Shown here in pieces: positions 1 to 10,065 of a stretch of 64,000 bases of DNA (position 1 is its first letter; every line of letters starts with the position of its first letter). This stretch comes from Brassica napus (lineage: Eukaryota > Streptophyta > Magnoliopsida > Brassicales > Brassicaceae): assembly GCF_020379485.1 (NCBI RefSeq), contig NC_063452.1:38144650-38208649 (forward strand), written 5' to 3'. Both the position numbers and the translations under genes were made by a program. The notes under the pieces were generated by a model. That model had not been told where the DNA came from. It made no database searches and saw only the letters and a list, made by a program, of their open reading frames with translations.

Positions 1-172
1 TTCAATTACGGTAATTAAAGATCCAAAGCATACATAAAAAATAAAGTCATAAAAAAAAGACACAGTCATGTTTTGAAACAGAGAAACACAAAGGATTTTA
101 TGTATTAGAATAACTTAATTGCTTGGTTCCTTCTGTTTTTGGGGTTAGACCTGCAAACAAAGACATCTTAGC

Positions 173-2300
173 TTAGTTTGACTTATTTTCCCACTTATGT
201 AACACGACAGAGAACAACGCAATGAACAAAAATCTCACCATAATAACTTTATCCTCTGGCCAAGCAAGACAGCTTCCAAATGCATCTTCCATATACTTGA
301 TCTCAGATGTTGTCCTCCACACAGTAGCATCTTTAACCTTGACAACATTCACAAAGACTCGACCTGCACCAGGGACCAAAGGTACAAAGTGGACAAGATT
401 TCAGGATTATCCGATGACCAACGTCCTTCAGCGTCAATCACGTTATTTCTGGACAGATCAAGGAACTTGATTTTTTTATTTTGCTTGAATTTGTTACGCT
501 GCAAGCGCAAAAAGCAAAAACCAGAACCAAAATTCAAGCATCAAACCATAACCAACCAACTACTTAAACAAAAGAAAGTACCTCTGATCTGCGAAGAGGA
601 GATGCTGGAGTTACTGGAGACTTCTCATTCGTACACTTCTCTTTCTGACTTGCTGCAGGTTTCTTTGTAGGAGCTGGTGGAGTTTATGGAGACTCCTCAT
701 TCGTAGACTTATCTTTAGAACTCGCTGCAGGTTTCTTCGGCGAAGCTGCTGCACTTAGTGGAGACTTTTGATTCTTAGAAGTTGAACTTACTGTTTTAGA
801 ACTTGGTTTTTGTAGATCAGGAGAATGTGGTGTTCTTGAGTCAAAGACAACGCTATTTGAAGGCCATGCTACAAAACAGTTCAGATAACCCTCCATAGTT
901 GTCTTGCCAAATGTAGGCCTCCATATGCATTTGGGTTTACTACCTTATCCACGTACACTTTTATTCCATTTGGACCAAGAGGAAGTCCATTGATCAACGC
1001 TTTCAGTTCTATAGTCTGCCATCGGCCTACAGCAACCACTTCACCACTTCCGCATTCTGTATATAGTCCATGAGTTTTGTGGAAGGGCTCTGAAAAAAAA
1101 AAACAAAGAATTGAAAATAAGAAAGACTCAGCTACAGAGGAAGATGAAACTTAGATAAATAGAATGAGGAAACTTAACCTTAGGAGTATTGTCCTCTTGA
1201 ATGAAACTTGCTGTCGGAACAATACAATGATCGGCATGCCATGCAATCATCTCTCCCACTGCATCCTCAATAGTAAACATATTATGTTCAGGTCTCCATA
1301 AAAAGGTCTCTGGTTTGATTGCAGTTTCAACTAAAACCTTCACAACGTTAAGGCCTAAAGGAATCCCATTAACTAACTCATCAGCATCAGCTGGAACAAC
1401 CCGTCCCTCAGCAACATTCACATCAACAGATTACCAGTCAACCCGATAATACTTGGGAAGTGATCTGGTATTTACACTCTACACGAAGTACAAGCAATGT
1501 CAAATCAATTTATAAATATAAATCTAGATATAGATAAAGATAGAGGAAGTGAATTCATACCCTGTTATTCTCCCTGATTATTTCATTCTCGCAATGGTCT
1601 GTTATAGATTATAAACCTGTTTCTCCAGAGACACGTGTTTTTCTTCCATTGCAGCCACAAAGCTGTTCCTAACTTGTAAACAAGTCAGTTTGATCATGCT
1701 AATGCCTATGCCCATTGCCCTCAACCGGCCAGGATTATCAGGTCCAAATATCTGAGTAATTCCATCTTGCTTTGGACTCGTTGTCATTGAATCTTGACGA
1801 CCCTTTAGTTCTATCTTTGATGCCTTTCTCTGTAAACACATTTCAAATTTCATAACCACCAAACAGCAGACAGTCCAATTGATAAAATTATTTGTAAACA
1901 CATTTCTATCTCTGATGCCTTTCTCTGTAAACACATTTCGAATTTCATAACCACCAAGCAGCAGATAGTCCAATTGATAAAATCAATTTGTAAAGATTCA
2001 ACATAACTTACAATCTTTTCAGCCGCATTCACATTTCTATCTCTGATGCCTTTCTCTGTAAACACATTTCAAATTTCATAACCACCAAGCAGCAGACAGT
2101 CCAATTGATAAAATCAATCTGTAAAGATTCAACATAACTTACAATATTTTCAGCCGCATTCACATTGACAGGCGCAGCATCCTTAGTTCATGATTTGACC
2201 CAAACTCTTAGCCTCGACACTTGTGATGGGTCTTCGCTAGAATTTACCAAATCTACTCTCAATCTCACCATTTCTTTACGCCCAGAAGTGTGAGGAATCT
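173..2300 (-). pseudogene. TNP1-like (Ptta/En-Spm) accessory protein relic with repeated DUF8039-like domains
   Basis: Downstream of TNP2 on the minus strand, 2300-2160 encodes KEMVRLRVDLVNSSEDPSQ and NVNAAEKI. 1810-1602 encodes SMTTSPKQDGITQIFGPDNP, then GRLRAMGIGISMIKLTCLQV, typical of the plant TNP1/Ptta accessory protein. Three C-terminal modules follow: 1421-1230 (EGRVVPADADELVNGIPLG, AVGEMIAWHADHCI), 1080-850 (LINGLPLGPNGIKVYVDKV, then YLNCFVAWPSNSVVF) and 379-230 (GRVFVNVVKVKDATVW, AFGSCLAWPEDKVIM). The repeated 'NG-PLG---VKV ... W-----DA-G--IAWP' pattern fits a DUF8039-like repeat. The domain name is from memory of plant annotations. Exons are separated by intron-like AT-rich DNA and the reading frame is not continuous. 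Confidence 0.7.
1814..2163. repeat. three-unit direct repeat in the TNP1 relic
   Basis: A block starting TCTCTGATGCCTTTCTCTG and running through a CATAACCACCAA...CAGTCCAATTGATAAAAT segment begins at 1814, 1909 and 2039. The second and third units also carry a copy of the exon end that encodes NAAEKI plus its splice donor. The units differ in length (about 95-130 bp), so this is an irregular local duplication that multiplied an exon-intron boundary. Confidence 0.75.
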
Positions 2301-2416
2301 GCTTTCATCTTCTCTCTTAGTACGAATTACTGACAACCTTAAAGGCATTACTTGTCTTTTCTTTGACAAATTTACACCATTCAGTTGTATTTACATTCTT
2401 GGGTCACAGGTGCATT

Positions 2417-3806
2417 TTAATGGTTGGAGCTTGCCTGATAAGTATGTGTGGGAGGTAGACCTTTCCGATGGGACATATATACATGCTTTATGTAATTACT
2501 CAACCACATATTATCTGTGTTTTTTTCCACACACAGGACAAACCCATTTTGCCCTGCAAGATTTCCATATGCAGGAAAATCCTGAATGGTCCAGAGAAGT
2601 ATGGCTCTTAACGTGAAAGTAGTGAGACTGAATGAATCACACATTAACTCTCATTTCTCCCAAAGATGTGGAGATCCTGTATAAGTGGTTCTAAGTACAC
2701 ATCTATATTGTTTCCAGGTTGGGTTGGATCAGAAATCAACAATGACAACATGATGTTCTCCTCCTTCATACACTTATCACGTGACATGTTGTAATTCACT
2801 AGCAAAACATGCCAGCACTATAGTTAATGTTCATGTTAAAAGGATTAAACTCATCAGTGGAAAGTCCAAGACTAAGATTCTTTTCTTCAGCGACAAATGA
2901 TGGGTATTTGTCATTCAATTGATCCCAAGGACATAATCTAACGGATATCGGATTTTCCATCTGCGCTCTTATTAGTAAAATGCCACCTTAAGTCCTTCGC
3001 CATGTCCTCTGACCTGAACATCCTCTTGAGACGTGGAATTAGTGGAAATTACCTAAGAAATTTTTGTGGAATTCATTTCTTCACATCACCTGTGCGCTTG
3101 TTAATCTTCCATCTTGAAGCGTTGCATTTCAGACATTTTTCTAGCTTTTGAAACTCCTTTCTGAATAGACAATAGTCGTTCACACAAGCGTGTATCTTCT
3201 CATAACCCATCTCAAAAGATCTCAGAAACCTCTTCAGTTCGTACAAGGATGTGTGCAAGAGATATCCTTGGGTACCATCTGTGGCAAAGTCTCTAGCAGA
3301 AAATCGAAGCTTCTATAAGACAACCTACTTTGTGTCTGAGAGCTTGCTGTGGTTTTCACAACTTGGATACAGAAGTGTTTCTGCATCGACTAGTTTTGCA
3401 AGATCACTCGTTTTCTTGCTTATCTTCACCGTTAGAAACATCACTTAAGTCTCCATGCCTAAGAAACTTTTCATCAAGAAACGCAGCAGCTTGGTATAAC
3501 CCTAAAATCTTTTTTGTTCATCTCACTTGCATTGCTTCTACAATCATTCCCTGACATCACTTCTCCATGATGATACCAATCCTCCCGCATCTCGTAACTC
3601 AAATCCATTCTCCTTGTTACAAGATGATCAACAACAACACCGGCTGAGTGACGATCTATGTTGCGACAGTCAATGCATGGGAAAATGATCATCTCAGAGT
3701 CTCGTAAAACTGCACCAACAGAACTCACAAAGTCCCAAGCACCTCTCTCATAACCAGGATCAGCTCTTCCGTTAAGACAGAATATGCAAGCATAAGAAAA
3801 TAGCAA
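2417..3806 (-). pseudogene. TNP2-like CACTA transposase pseudogene
   Basis: Read on the minus strand, 3806-3474 encodes a plant transposase-associated N-terminal domain (GAWDFVSSVGAVLRDSEM, then a CIDCRN motif and DWYHHGE). 3258-3073 encodes the next block, with GYEKIHACVNDYCLFRKEF and a CLKCNASRW zinc-like pair. 2644-2417 encodes the start of the Transposase_21 domain (TFTLRAILLWTIQDFPAYGN, then KHVYMSHRKGLPPTH). These match the domain order of TNP2 proteins that catalyse CACTA excision and integration. Between the blocks the frame is lost several times (for example around 3260-3470 and 2650-3060). The C-terminal half, with DUF4218 and DUF4216 in intact relatives, is not visible. TNP2 identity is firm; loss of function is clear. 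Confidence 0.85.
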
Positions 3807-5799
3807 GACTTAAACTCTCTTAATCCCCCAATAAATCCTTAAGTGTATATTTTTGTTTACCTGCTAAGATGAATCCATGACTTTTCGACTATTTTTATAT
3901 TCTAAGTTTCTAATCCATTACCAAAAACAAAACAAACACATAAGAATATCTCAAACACCAAACAAACACATTTTCAATTACATAAGCAGCAATAAATAGT
4001 AAAGTATATATTCAATCAATCGGAAACTCAAAAGTAGCAGGCAATCAAAAACACAAACAAGACAAAACTTATATTTGCCTCAAAATAATTACCTCAATAA
4101 GCTCCTTTAGATTTCAAGTCGACTTCACTCCACAAATAAACGATCAAAAGCTCCAACCTTGAAAGCAAAACAGAACAAAAACGAACCACAAATCAAATCG
4201 TTTCACCCCAAAAATAATCACAAATCAGTACTCGCGAAATCGAAACAGAGATGAAACAAATGTATTGTCTGGCTTGTCTCCTCCTTCTCTTCGTGTCCTA
4301 AAATAATATGGTTAACAGAAGAAGAATTGTACAAGCTGCAAAGAAATCGAACAAATTAATAAGAGAAATCAGAGAAATCAGAGAAATCTAAAAATTCAAT
4401 CTAGGATTCATACCGACACAAATCGATACTGAGTTTCACCTGGAATCTGAATGGCGGCGACAAGAACACCAAAGGAATGCAGATGTGGGTGAAATTTTGG
4501 AGATTTTTGGGTTTCTAACTTTGTATGCTCGAGTGACTGAATGGCGGAATAATAAAAAAAAAGCTAAGTGTTTTGCCTCCAAAACACTTTACATCTATAG
4601 TAGTCAATTTTTTTTCTCGGATAATGAATTTTTTTCCTAGCGCGAATTTAACGTTACGAAAAAGTTTATCGCAGATTTAACCAGTTTTAGTAGCAGTTGG
4701 TGAATTCATGCTACCGGAAACTGCTATCAATACCCATATTTCTTTTAGTGCATCATTATTTAGATAAATATAGGAGTTATCTCCAATACTCCCCCTCAAG
4801 TTGAAAGTGTGAGATTACGAACACTCAACTTGGAAAAAATATATTCTCAAATAGTGGTCTTGGTAGGGCTTTGGTAAGTATATCGGCCAGCTGATTCTTC
4901 GACGTAACATGCTCCGTTGACAACTTCTTTCAATTGCTTTGTACATTCATGAAAATCGCGTCAATGTGTAGAGCCGACTTGCTGTCACAATAGATTTTCG
5001 TCGGCAAGGGATGTGGAATACCAAATGACTGGAAGAGTTGTTTCAACCATTTGAGTTCTTTAAGAGCAACCGACATAGCACGGTACTCGGCTTCAGCAGA
5101 GAAGAGAGACACAATGTCTTGTTTATTAGTCTTCCATGTCACAGGAGAGTCACCAAGAAACAATATGTAGGCACTAAGTGAACGACGACTGAGTGGACAT
5201 GCACCCCAATCAGAGTCGTAGTAGATACTATAATGTTAAGAGATTTATCCGCTTTTTAAAAAATACCTTATCCAGCCCTTCCCTTGAGATAACAAACCAC
5301 CTGTAATGAAGCTTCCCAGTGAAGGAGGAGTGATTTTTGCATGAAGCAAGATAGAATATGAGTAGCATATCCAAGTTCAGGTCGTGTATTGGTGAGATAT
5401 ATTAACCGACCAACAGACGACAGTATTGTAGAGCTTTCGCCAAAGGGCCTTCTGCTCAAGCGAGCTGATGATTGAGCTCAATAGGAACCAGTGAGAATTT
5501 TTCTCCCAGTAAAACCAACTTCAGAAACACTATCAAGAGCGTATTTCCGTAGTGACAGATAGAAACTCGAAGCTTTTCCAGGAACCTCAGAACATAGAAA
5601 TGTTTTTTAATTTGCCAACGTCTTTCATACGGAAACAGTCTGGTATGTAATCATTAAATTTTTGTAATGCTGCAGCGTCGTTGCAGGCGATGAAAAAGTC
5701 ATCTACTAGACCAGAATATGAAGAAAAATAGAACAGTGAACCTTTGAAAATAATGAATGATCTGCATACTCATGGGAGAATCCAAACTCATGTAAAGCC

Positions 5800-7284
5800 T
5801 GTGGGAACCAAAATTCACACCGTCGATTATGGTAATCGGTGGAAAGTAAAGAAATCCTAACTTTCCCTGGGGTCATGGATTCTCTGTGAGAACCAACGAC
5901 AAGTGACCAAATAAATGCAGACAATATGAAAAGATAACAAAACGAATTTACAGAGAAAAATGATTTTTATTTCGAATCCGCGTAAAAGCGTTGCGATTGT
6001 TACAAAATATTATAAAAGCTTTGACCGAAAGATCTTTCAACGAGTTTCTAGTTCTAGCCAGTAGCCACCAAAAACCTTAAACCTAGTTGAGTCGCAGCTC
6101 GATAACAACAAACGAAAAAGATACGAAAAAAGGTTTTGATTGATTTCGGACTGGACCTTATGAAAGGCTGCCTACGTACCCCTTTCGAGGATCAAGCCGA
6201 ACGTATTTCAATTAAAGAGTTTGAACAAGAGATCGAACTGCATGTGCGAGTTCGTCTAGTAATTGAATGCATGACATAGGAATTGAGCTTGTCGAGTATA
6301 ATGCCTAAAATTCCTAAGTGCAGAGAGTTCTAAGAGTCTAAGAGAATCGTCATTGTGCCTCTCACCTTCGTGCCCCTTATAAACTCCTCCTAGGTCGGTT
6401 TGGGTTTTCATTTTCTGCCCTTGGCTCAAGTTTATCTTCTCGAGGAAATATTTCATTTTTCCCGATCTTCATGATTATCCATTAAAACTTGACATTTATC
6501 TTTGAACTTGACATTTATCTTCAAACTTGACATTTATCTCTTCTCACGAATATTCGATAAACCGTCATAGTGACTTTGGGCCGATTCTCGTAAAAATCAT
6601 AAGTGGGTTTTTGCTGCATTTTAGACCCTTCGGGCCATTTTTTGACTAAAACGTTTTTACGATTTCTTTCGGAAGAATTATCTTTAGTACGACGTTGGTT
6701 TTACGAAATAGCAGAAATCAATCGTATAGCCGAGATAACTATGGTGTTAAGTTAAATGTTATCGTTTTATACGATCGATCCGAACTTAAACGAGAAAATA
6801 AGTTTTCGTCGTTTTTATCGTAAAGTTTCAACTGTTAACTTCGATCAAGAAGAAACAAGAGACAGTTTGACCGAGACCCGAAGGGGGGAGTTCCGGAGAC
6901 GAGAGTGCATGGTACTGGACTGATCCAACTCGTCTGATGGCGAATTGGACAAGACTGATCCAATTCGCCATTGGGCGAGTTGGAAGTGGTCGATCCAACT
7001 CGCCATTGGGCGAGTTGGATGTGGGTTGTCCAACTCACCCAATGGCGAGTTGGACGTGGCTTATCCAACTTGCCCGATGGTAGGTCGGACGATGCTGGTT
7101 TGGTTGTTCTGATGATTGGAAAATTGTCCGTTCGAGGGATTGAATGATCCCTTACGAGGACCTTGTCGTGTAATACTCTTAAAAATACAAAGTTTCAGTT
7201 AGCCGTATTTTTATTCTTCTTTTAGAAAGGTTTCTCGTGGACTTTCTGGCATTGATTCCGCCGTGACCGATTTTGACCCCAACA
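5800..7284 (-). mobile_element. solo LTR of a Tat-type Ty3/gypsy retrotransposon
   Basis: Read on the minus strand the segment starts TGTTGGGGTCAAAATCGG (7284) and ends TTGGTTCCCACA (5800), giving TG...CA termini. It is flanked by a perfect 5-bp duplication AAGCC (5795-5799 and 7285-7289). The copia reading frame continues on both sides, which fixes the borders. A TATA box (complement of CCCCTTATAAAC, 6373-6384) marks the start of R. A block near 6130-6200 shares the GGTACGTAGGCAGCC motif with the Tat element at 59530. No coding sequence is present, so this is an LTR left after LTR-LTR recombination. The length of 1485 bp fits a plant gypsy LTR. Confidence 0.88.
6924..7089. repeat. five-unit, 35-bp-period array of palindromes in the solo LTR
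   Basis: Units start at 6924, 6959, 6994, 7029 and 7064, an exact 35-bp period. Each unit has a 26-bp dyad core. In unit 3 the arms are perfect: TCCAACTCGCC and GGCGAGTTGGA around ATTG. Units 1, 2, 4 and 5 carry a few changes. Spacers of 9 bp separate the cores. The array lies about 540-710 bp upstream of the TATA box in LTR orientation, that is, in U3. Confidence 0.9.
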
Positions 7285-8069
7285 AAGCCTTTGTAAGTTT
7301 CTAGTACCAACATCTTGGAGCTTGTCGAAGGCCATACAGTGAATTATTGAAGCGATATACTTTGTTAGGATCCGAAGACGTGAACCCTTGAGGTAGCTTC
7401 ATATAAATTTCTTCGTCAAGATCACCATGAACGAAAGCATTACTTACATCCATTTGATGAACTAGCCAGTTCTTGGTTGCTGCAATTTCAAGAATGAAAC
7501 GTTCCATTTACAGTTTTGCCATTGATGTGAATGTGTCTTTAAAATCCTCACCTTCTATCTGATTATTTCCGAGCACATCTAAACGAGCTTTGCGCCAATC
7601 AAAAGTTCCATTCGCATTATACTTGTTTGAATAAATCCATTTGTTTCCAAGTACTTTTTTGCATGGTGGGAGTCTTGTAACATCCCATGTATTAGTAATC
7701 TCTAAAGTGTCTACTTCTGTATGCATAGCATCATTTCAGAGTTTATTTAACCGTTTCTTTGAAACTCTTTCGTACATCATTGTTACTTATTGCAGCCAAA
7801 AAAGCTCTGTGTGAATCTGAAAACAAATGATCAGAACAAAGCTTGAGATAAGGTAATGTTTATTACATGAGAACATTTGTGGAGACCCATGATCGGACAT
7901 AAAATGTATGTGAGGGGGTTTTTGCAGAGTGGGTCATGTAATATTTCAATAGCGTATTAGATCTCCTAGCTTCTTTTTTTTTCTAGTTTTTTCCTTTTTC
8001 TAATTCGGTTGATGGTGATAACACAAAAATCATGTGTCATTGAAATGAAAATAAAATAAAAAGGTTTGT

Positions 8070-8875
8070 TATAGTGGTGGTGGTTATGGCACCGACGATG
8101 ATGGTGATTACAGTGGTGGTGACTATGGTAGTGGTTACAGAGGAACCGATGGTCATAGATATGGAAACAACAGTGGCCGTTTGTATCAGTAGTTAATGTG
8201 GTTGTGTGGTGGTCGTGGTGGCTAAAGAAAAAGAGGTTGTTGTAGAAGGAGAGGAAATGATGGCCTTTTGTAACATGGATCATAAAATGGTATAGAACAG
8301 ACCGAATAGTATTGAACAAACTAAATAATATGGAATAAAATAAATAGAATAGTATATATAATGAATTATCAAATAAAAAATTCTATTATAAAAATATATT
8401 GTATTTACATGCTCGACATCTACAACTGTTTTCAATGATCATATTTATCTTATAGATATTAAAAAACATGAAAATAAAATTATAAGCATGTAAACAAAAC
8501 TCTTTCATCATATAAGAACATACAAATGAAAATGTAAATAGAATAAAACACGCTAAATGGTATAGTTTACATTAATGAAATTATAAAATGGTTTAAATAT
8601 ACTATATTATGTATGTCCAAAATTAACAAATAGCATATAACATAATTTTTACATCACAATATTAGGATATGAAGGTAGTTACGGAGAAAGTTGTAGTGGT
8701 GGATACGAAAGATATAGCGGAGGTTAAGAATTTGGTGATGGTGTTTGTGTGATGGATGTGGTTATGAAGGAGATAATGGTGCGAAGTAGGTGGTGGTGGT
8801 TATGGCGGAGGAGGTGGTTGTTGAAGAGGTGGTGACTGTATTAAGGAAGTGGTGGTTGTTTTGAAGGATGTGATG
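8070..8875 (+). pseudogene. glycine-rich protein remnants
   Basis: 8070-8192 is open on the plus strand for 40 codons of a Gly/Tyr/Asp-rich pattern (YSGGGGYGTDDDGDYSGG, then YGSGYRGTDGHRYG), ending in TAG. A second Gly/Tyr-rich piece at about 8664-8727 reads EGSYGESCSGGYERYSGG and ends in a stop, with further GGTGGT-type repeats to 8875. The pattern is that of plant glycine-rich proteins. No start codon, signal peptide or continuous frame was found, so this is called a remnant. It could also be drifted simple-sequence DNA. The rest of 7760-9461 is AT-rich, with no gene seen. An ATG at 9425 opens only a dozen codons before the CACTA insertion at 9462. Confidence 0.35.
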
Positions 8876-9479
8876 GAAAAAATACGAAACGAAAATTACA
8901 GATTTGGTTAATAATTAAAAGAAATGATGACAATCGCTATTGTGATAAAAGTATAAATGATTAAAATTGTTTTTACAAAAAGTGATGGTTGATTGGAAAT
9001 AGTCGCGATGGTGATAGGTAACTGAAGAAGAAGTTTATACCTTTTAAACCGGCAAGTAAAGATAATAAAGTAGATTTTTAAATAATAATGGAAGTTATAT
9101 ATTTTTAAGTTAGATACTTAATTATATTTTATTTCATAGTTACTCAGTCCAATTTCCCTTTAATATATACATGTTTTTTTGGACAACTATATATATATAC
9201 ATGTCTATTTTTTAAAAATAAATTGGACTTCTACTGCATAGAAAATTGGGCTGTAACTCTATCGAAAAAAAAATCAAACAAACCTCCTTCTCACTCTTTC
9301 ATCTTTCTCACAGTTCTTCAGATCCACTCAAACCCAAAAAATAAAAAAAATTGATGCAAACAGAATAAGAACTGTAACAATTAAACCCAACAAGCAAACA
9401 AAAACAAAAAGCGAGGTTTTCCAAATGAGATCGCAGGCTCGAAAAGGATGCATTGAAAAAACACTACAAGAAAACACTG

Positions 9480-9910
9480 GCTTTACAACGAAGTTTTACG
9501 ACGAACATAATTCCTCGTAAATTTACAAGTAGATTACGTCGACGTTACGACGAAAAGCAGTTTCGTCGTAAAGCGGATGTAATATTACAACGAAACTGTT
9601 TCGTCGTAAAGTCATTGTAAAGTTACAACGCTTTTACGTGGAAAATTAAATTCCACGTAAACGCTTTGTAATGTAACAAGGACTTTACGACGAATCCTGT
9701 TTCCTTATCTTTCCTCGTAAAGACGTTGTAATGTTACAAGGACTTTACGAGGAATCCTATTTCCTTATATTTCCTCGTAGTGGCGTTGTAATTTAACAAG
9801 TATTTTACAACGAATCGGGTTACCGTTATACTTGGTCGAAACGTGTATTAAGTGTGCTTTATACCTAACTAAATTCCTTGTAAAGTGGATGTAAAATCCT
9901 TGTAAAAAAG
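9480..9910. repeat. left subterminal repeat array of CACTA B
   Basis: Many copies in both orientations of motifs such as TTTACGACGAA, TTCGTCGTAAAG, TTTCCTCGTAAAG and ACGTTGTAATGTTACAA occur here. In En/Spm-type elements such subterminal motifs are binding sites for the TNPA/TNP1 protein. That role is inferred here from position and repetition. Confidence 0.8.
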
Positions 9911-10065
9911 TTGTAAATCCGTAGTAATACATTGCGTTGTTAAATACTTGTTAAACCTTTACCTACCAAACTCGAAAATCTTCTATATATATGCCATTTC
10001 TCAATGCTAAAAACACACCAACAAATCTAAGAAAAAAGAAAAACTGAAAAACACAACTAAAAAAA

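Larger units (their letters stand above)
1..4750 (-). mobile_element. CACTA (En/Spm) DNA transposon A, truncated by the window edge
   Basis: On the minus strand the element begins at 4750 with CACTAAAAGAAATATGGG. A subterminal stretch follows (4560-4750) with repeated GTAGCA/TGCTAC-like motifs. Inside lie a TNP2-like transposase relic and a TNP1-like relic, the usual CACTA order. The candidate 3-bp target duplication on this side is CAT (4751-4753); the other end lies outside the window. The element interrupts the 3' LTR of a copia element, whose LTR remnant and polypurine tract follow at 4754-4800. The interval 3807-4560 holds only AT-rich leader or intron-like DNA. Nearly the same end sequence occurs at 26205-26427, so at least two members of this family are present. 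It cannot be autonomous, because both genes carry stops and frameshifts. Confidence 0.85.
4930..7726 (-). pseudogene. copia pol pseudogene (reverse transcriptase / RNase H pieces)
   Basis: The N-terminal RT block is at 7726-7508 (LEITNTWDVTRLPPCKKVLG, then NKWIYSNKYNANGTFDWRKA). The core is at 7507-7301 (VHQMDVSNAFVHGDLDEEIY, SLYGLRQAPRCWY). After the inserted solo LTR, RT resumes at 5799 with LHEFGFSHEYADHSLF. The polymerase YVDD box is changed to LVDD near 5700. The 5459-5268 block carries the RT-RNase H linker (VGRLIYLTNTRPELGYA). RNase H follows at 5163-4930 (SAEAEYRAMSVALKELKWL). In-frame stops and frameshifts separate all blocks. This is a non-functional copy. Confidence 0.85.
4754..7760 (-). 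mobile_element. decayed Ty1/copia retrotransposon, interrupted twice
   Basis: On the minus strand, copia pol fragments run from about 7726 down to 4930. A purine-rich tract (complement of CCCCCTCAAG at 4791-4800) and a short LTR remnant (4754-4789) follow. The LTR is cut by CACTA element A at 4750. The body is cut by a Tat solo LTR (5800-7284) with target duplication AAGCC. The sequence between 5160 and 5270 and around 5460-5700 is full of stops. No 5' LTR is recognisable to the right of 7760. This is the oldest layer of the nest. Confidence 0.8.

Noticed and set aside
2290..2616. Plus-strand 108-codon frame
   Set aside because: It is the complement of the TNP2 transposase block (DFPAYGNLAG, KHVYMSHRKG) on the minus strand.
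6924..7089. CRISPR-like appearance of evenly spaced palindromic repeats
   Set aside because: Spacers are only 9 bp and similar to each other, the array lies inside a plant LTR with a target duplication, and no cas genes occur.
7966..8319. His-rich minus-strand frame that looks like a metal-binding protein
   Set aside because: It is the complement of Gly/Tyr-coding GGTGGT-type repeats on the plus strand; histidine runs arise automatically from that.
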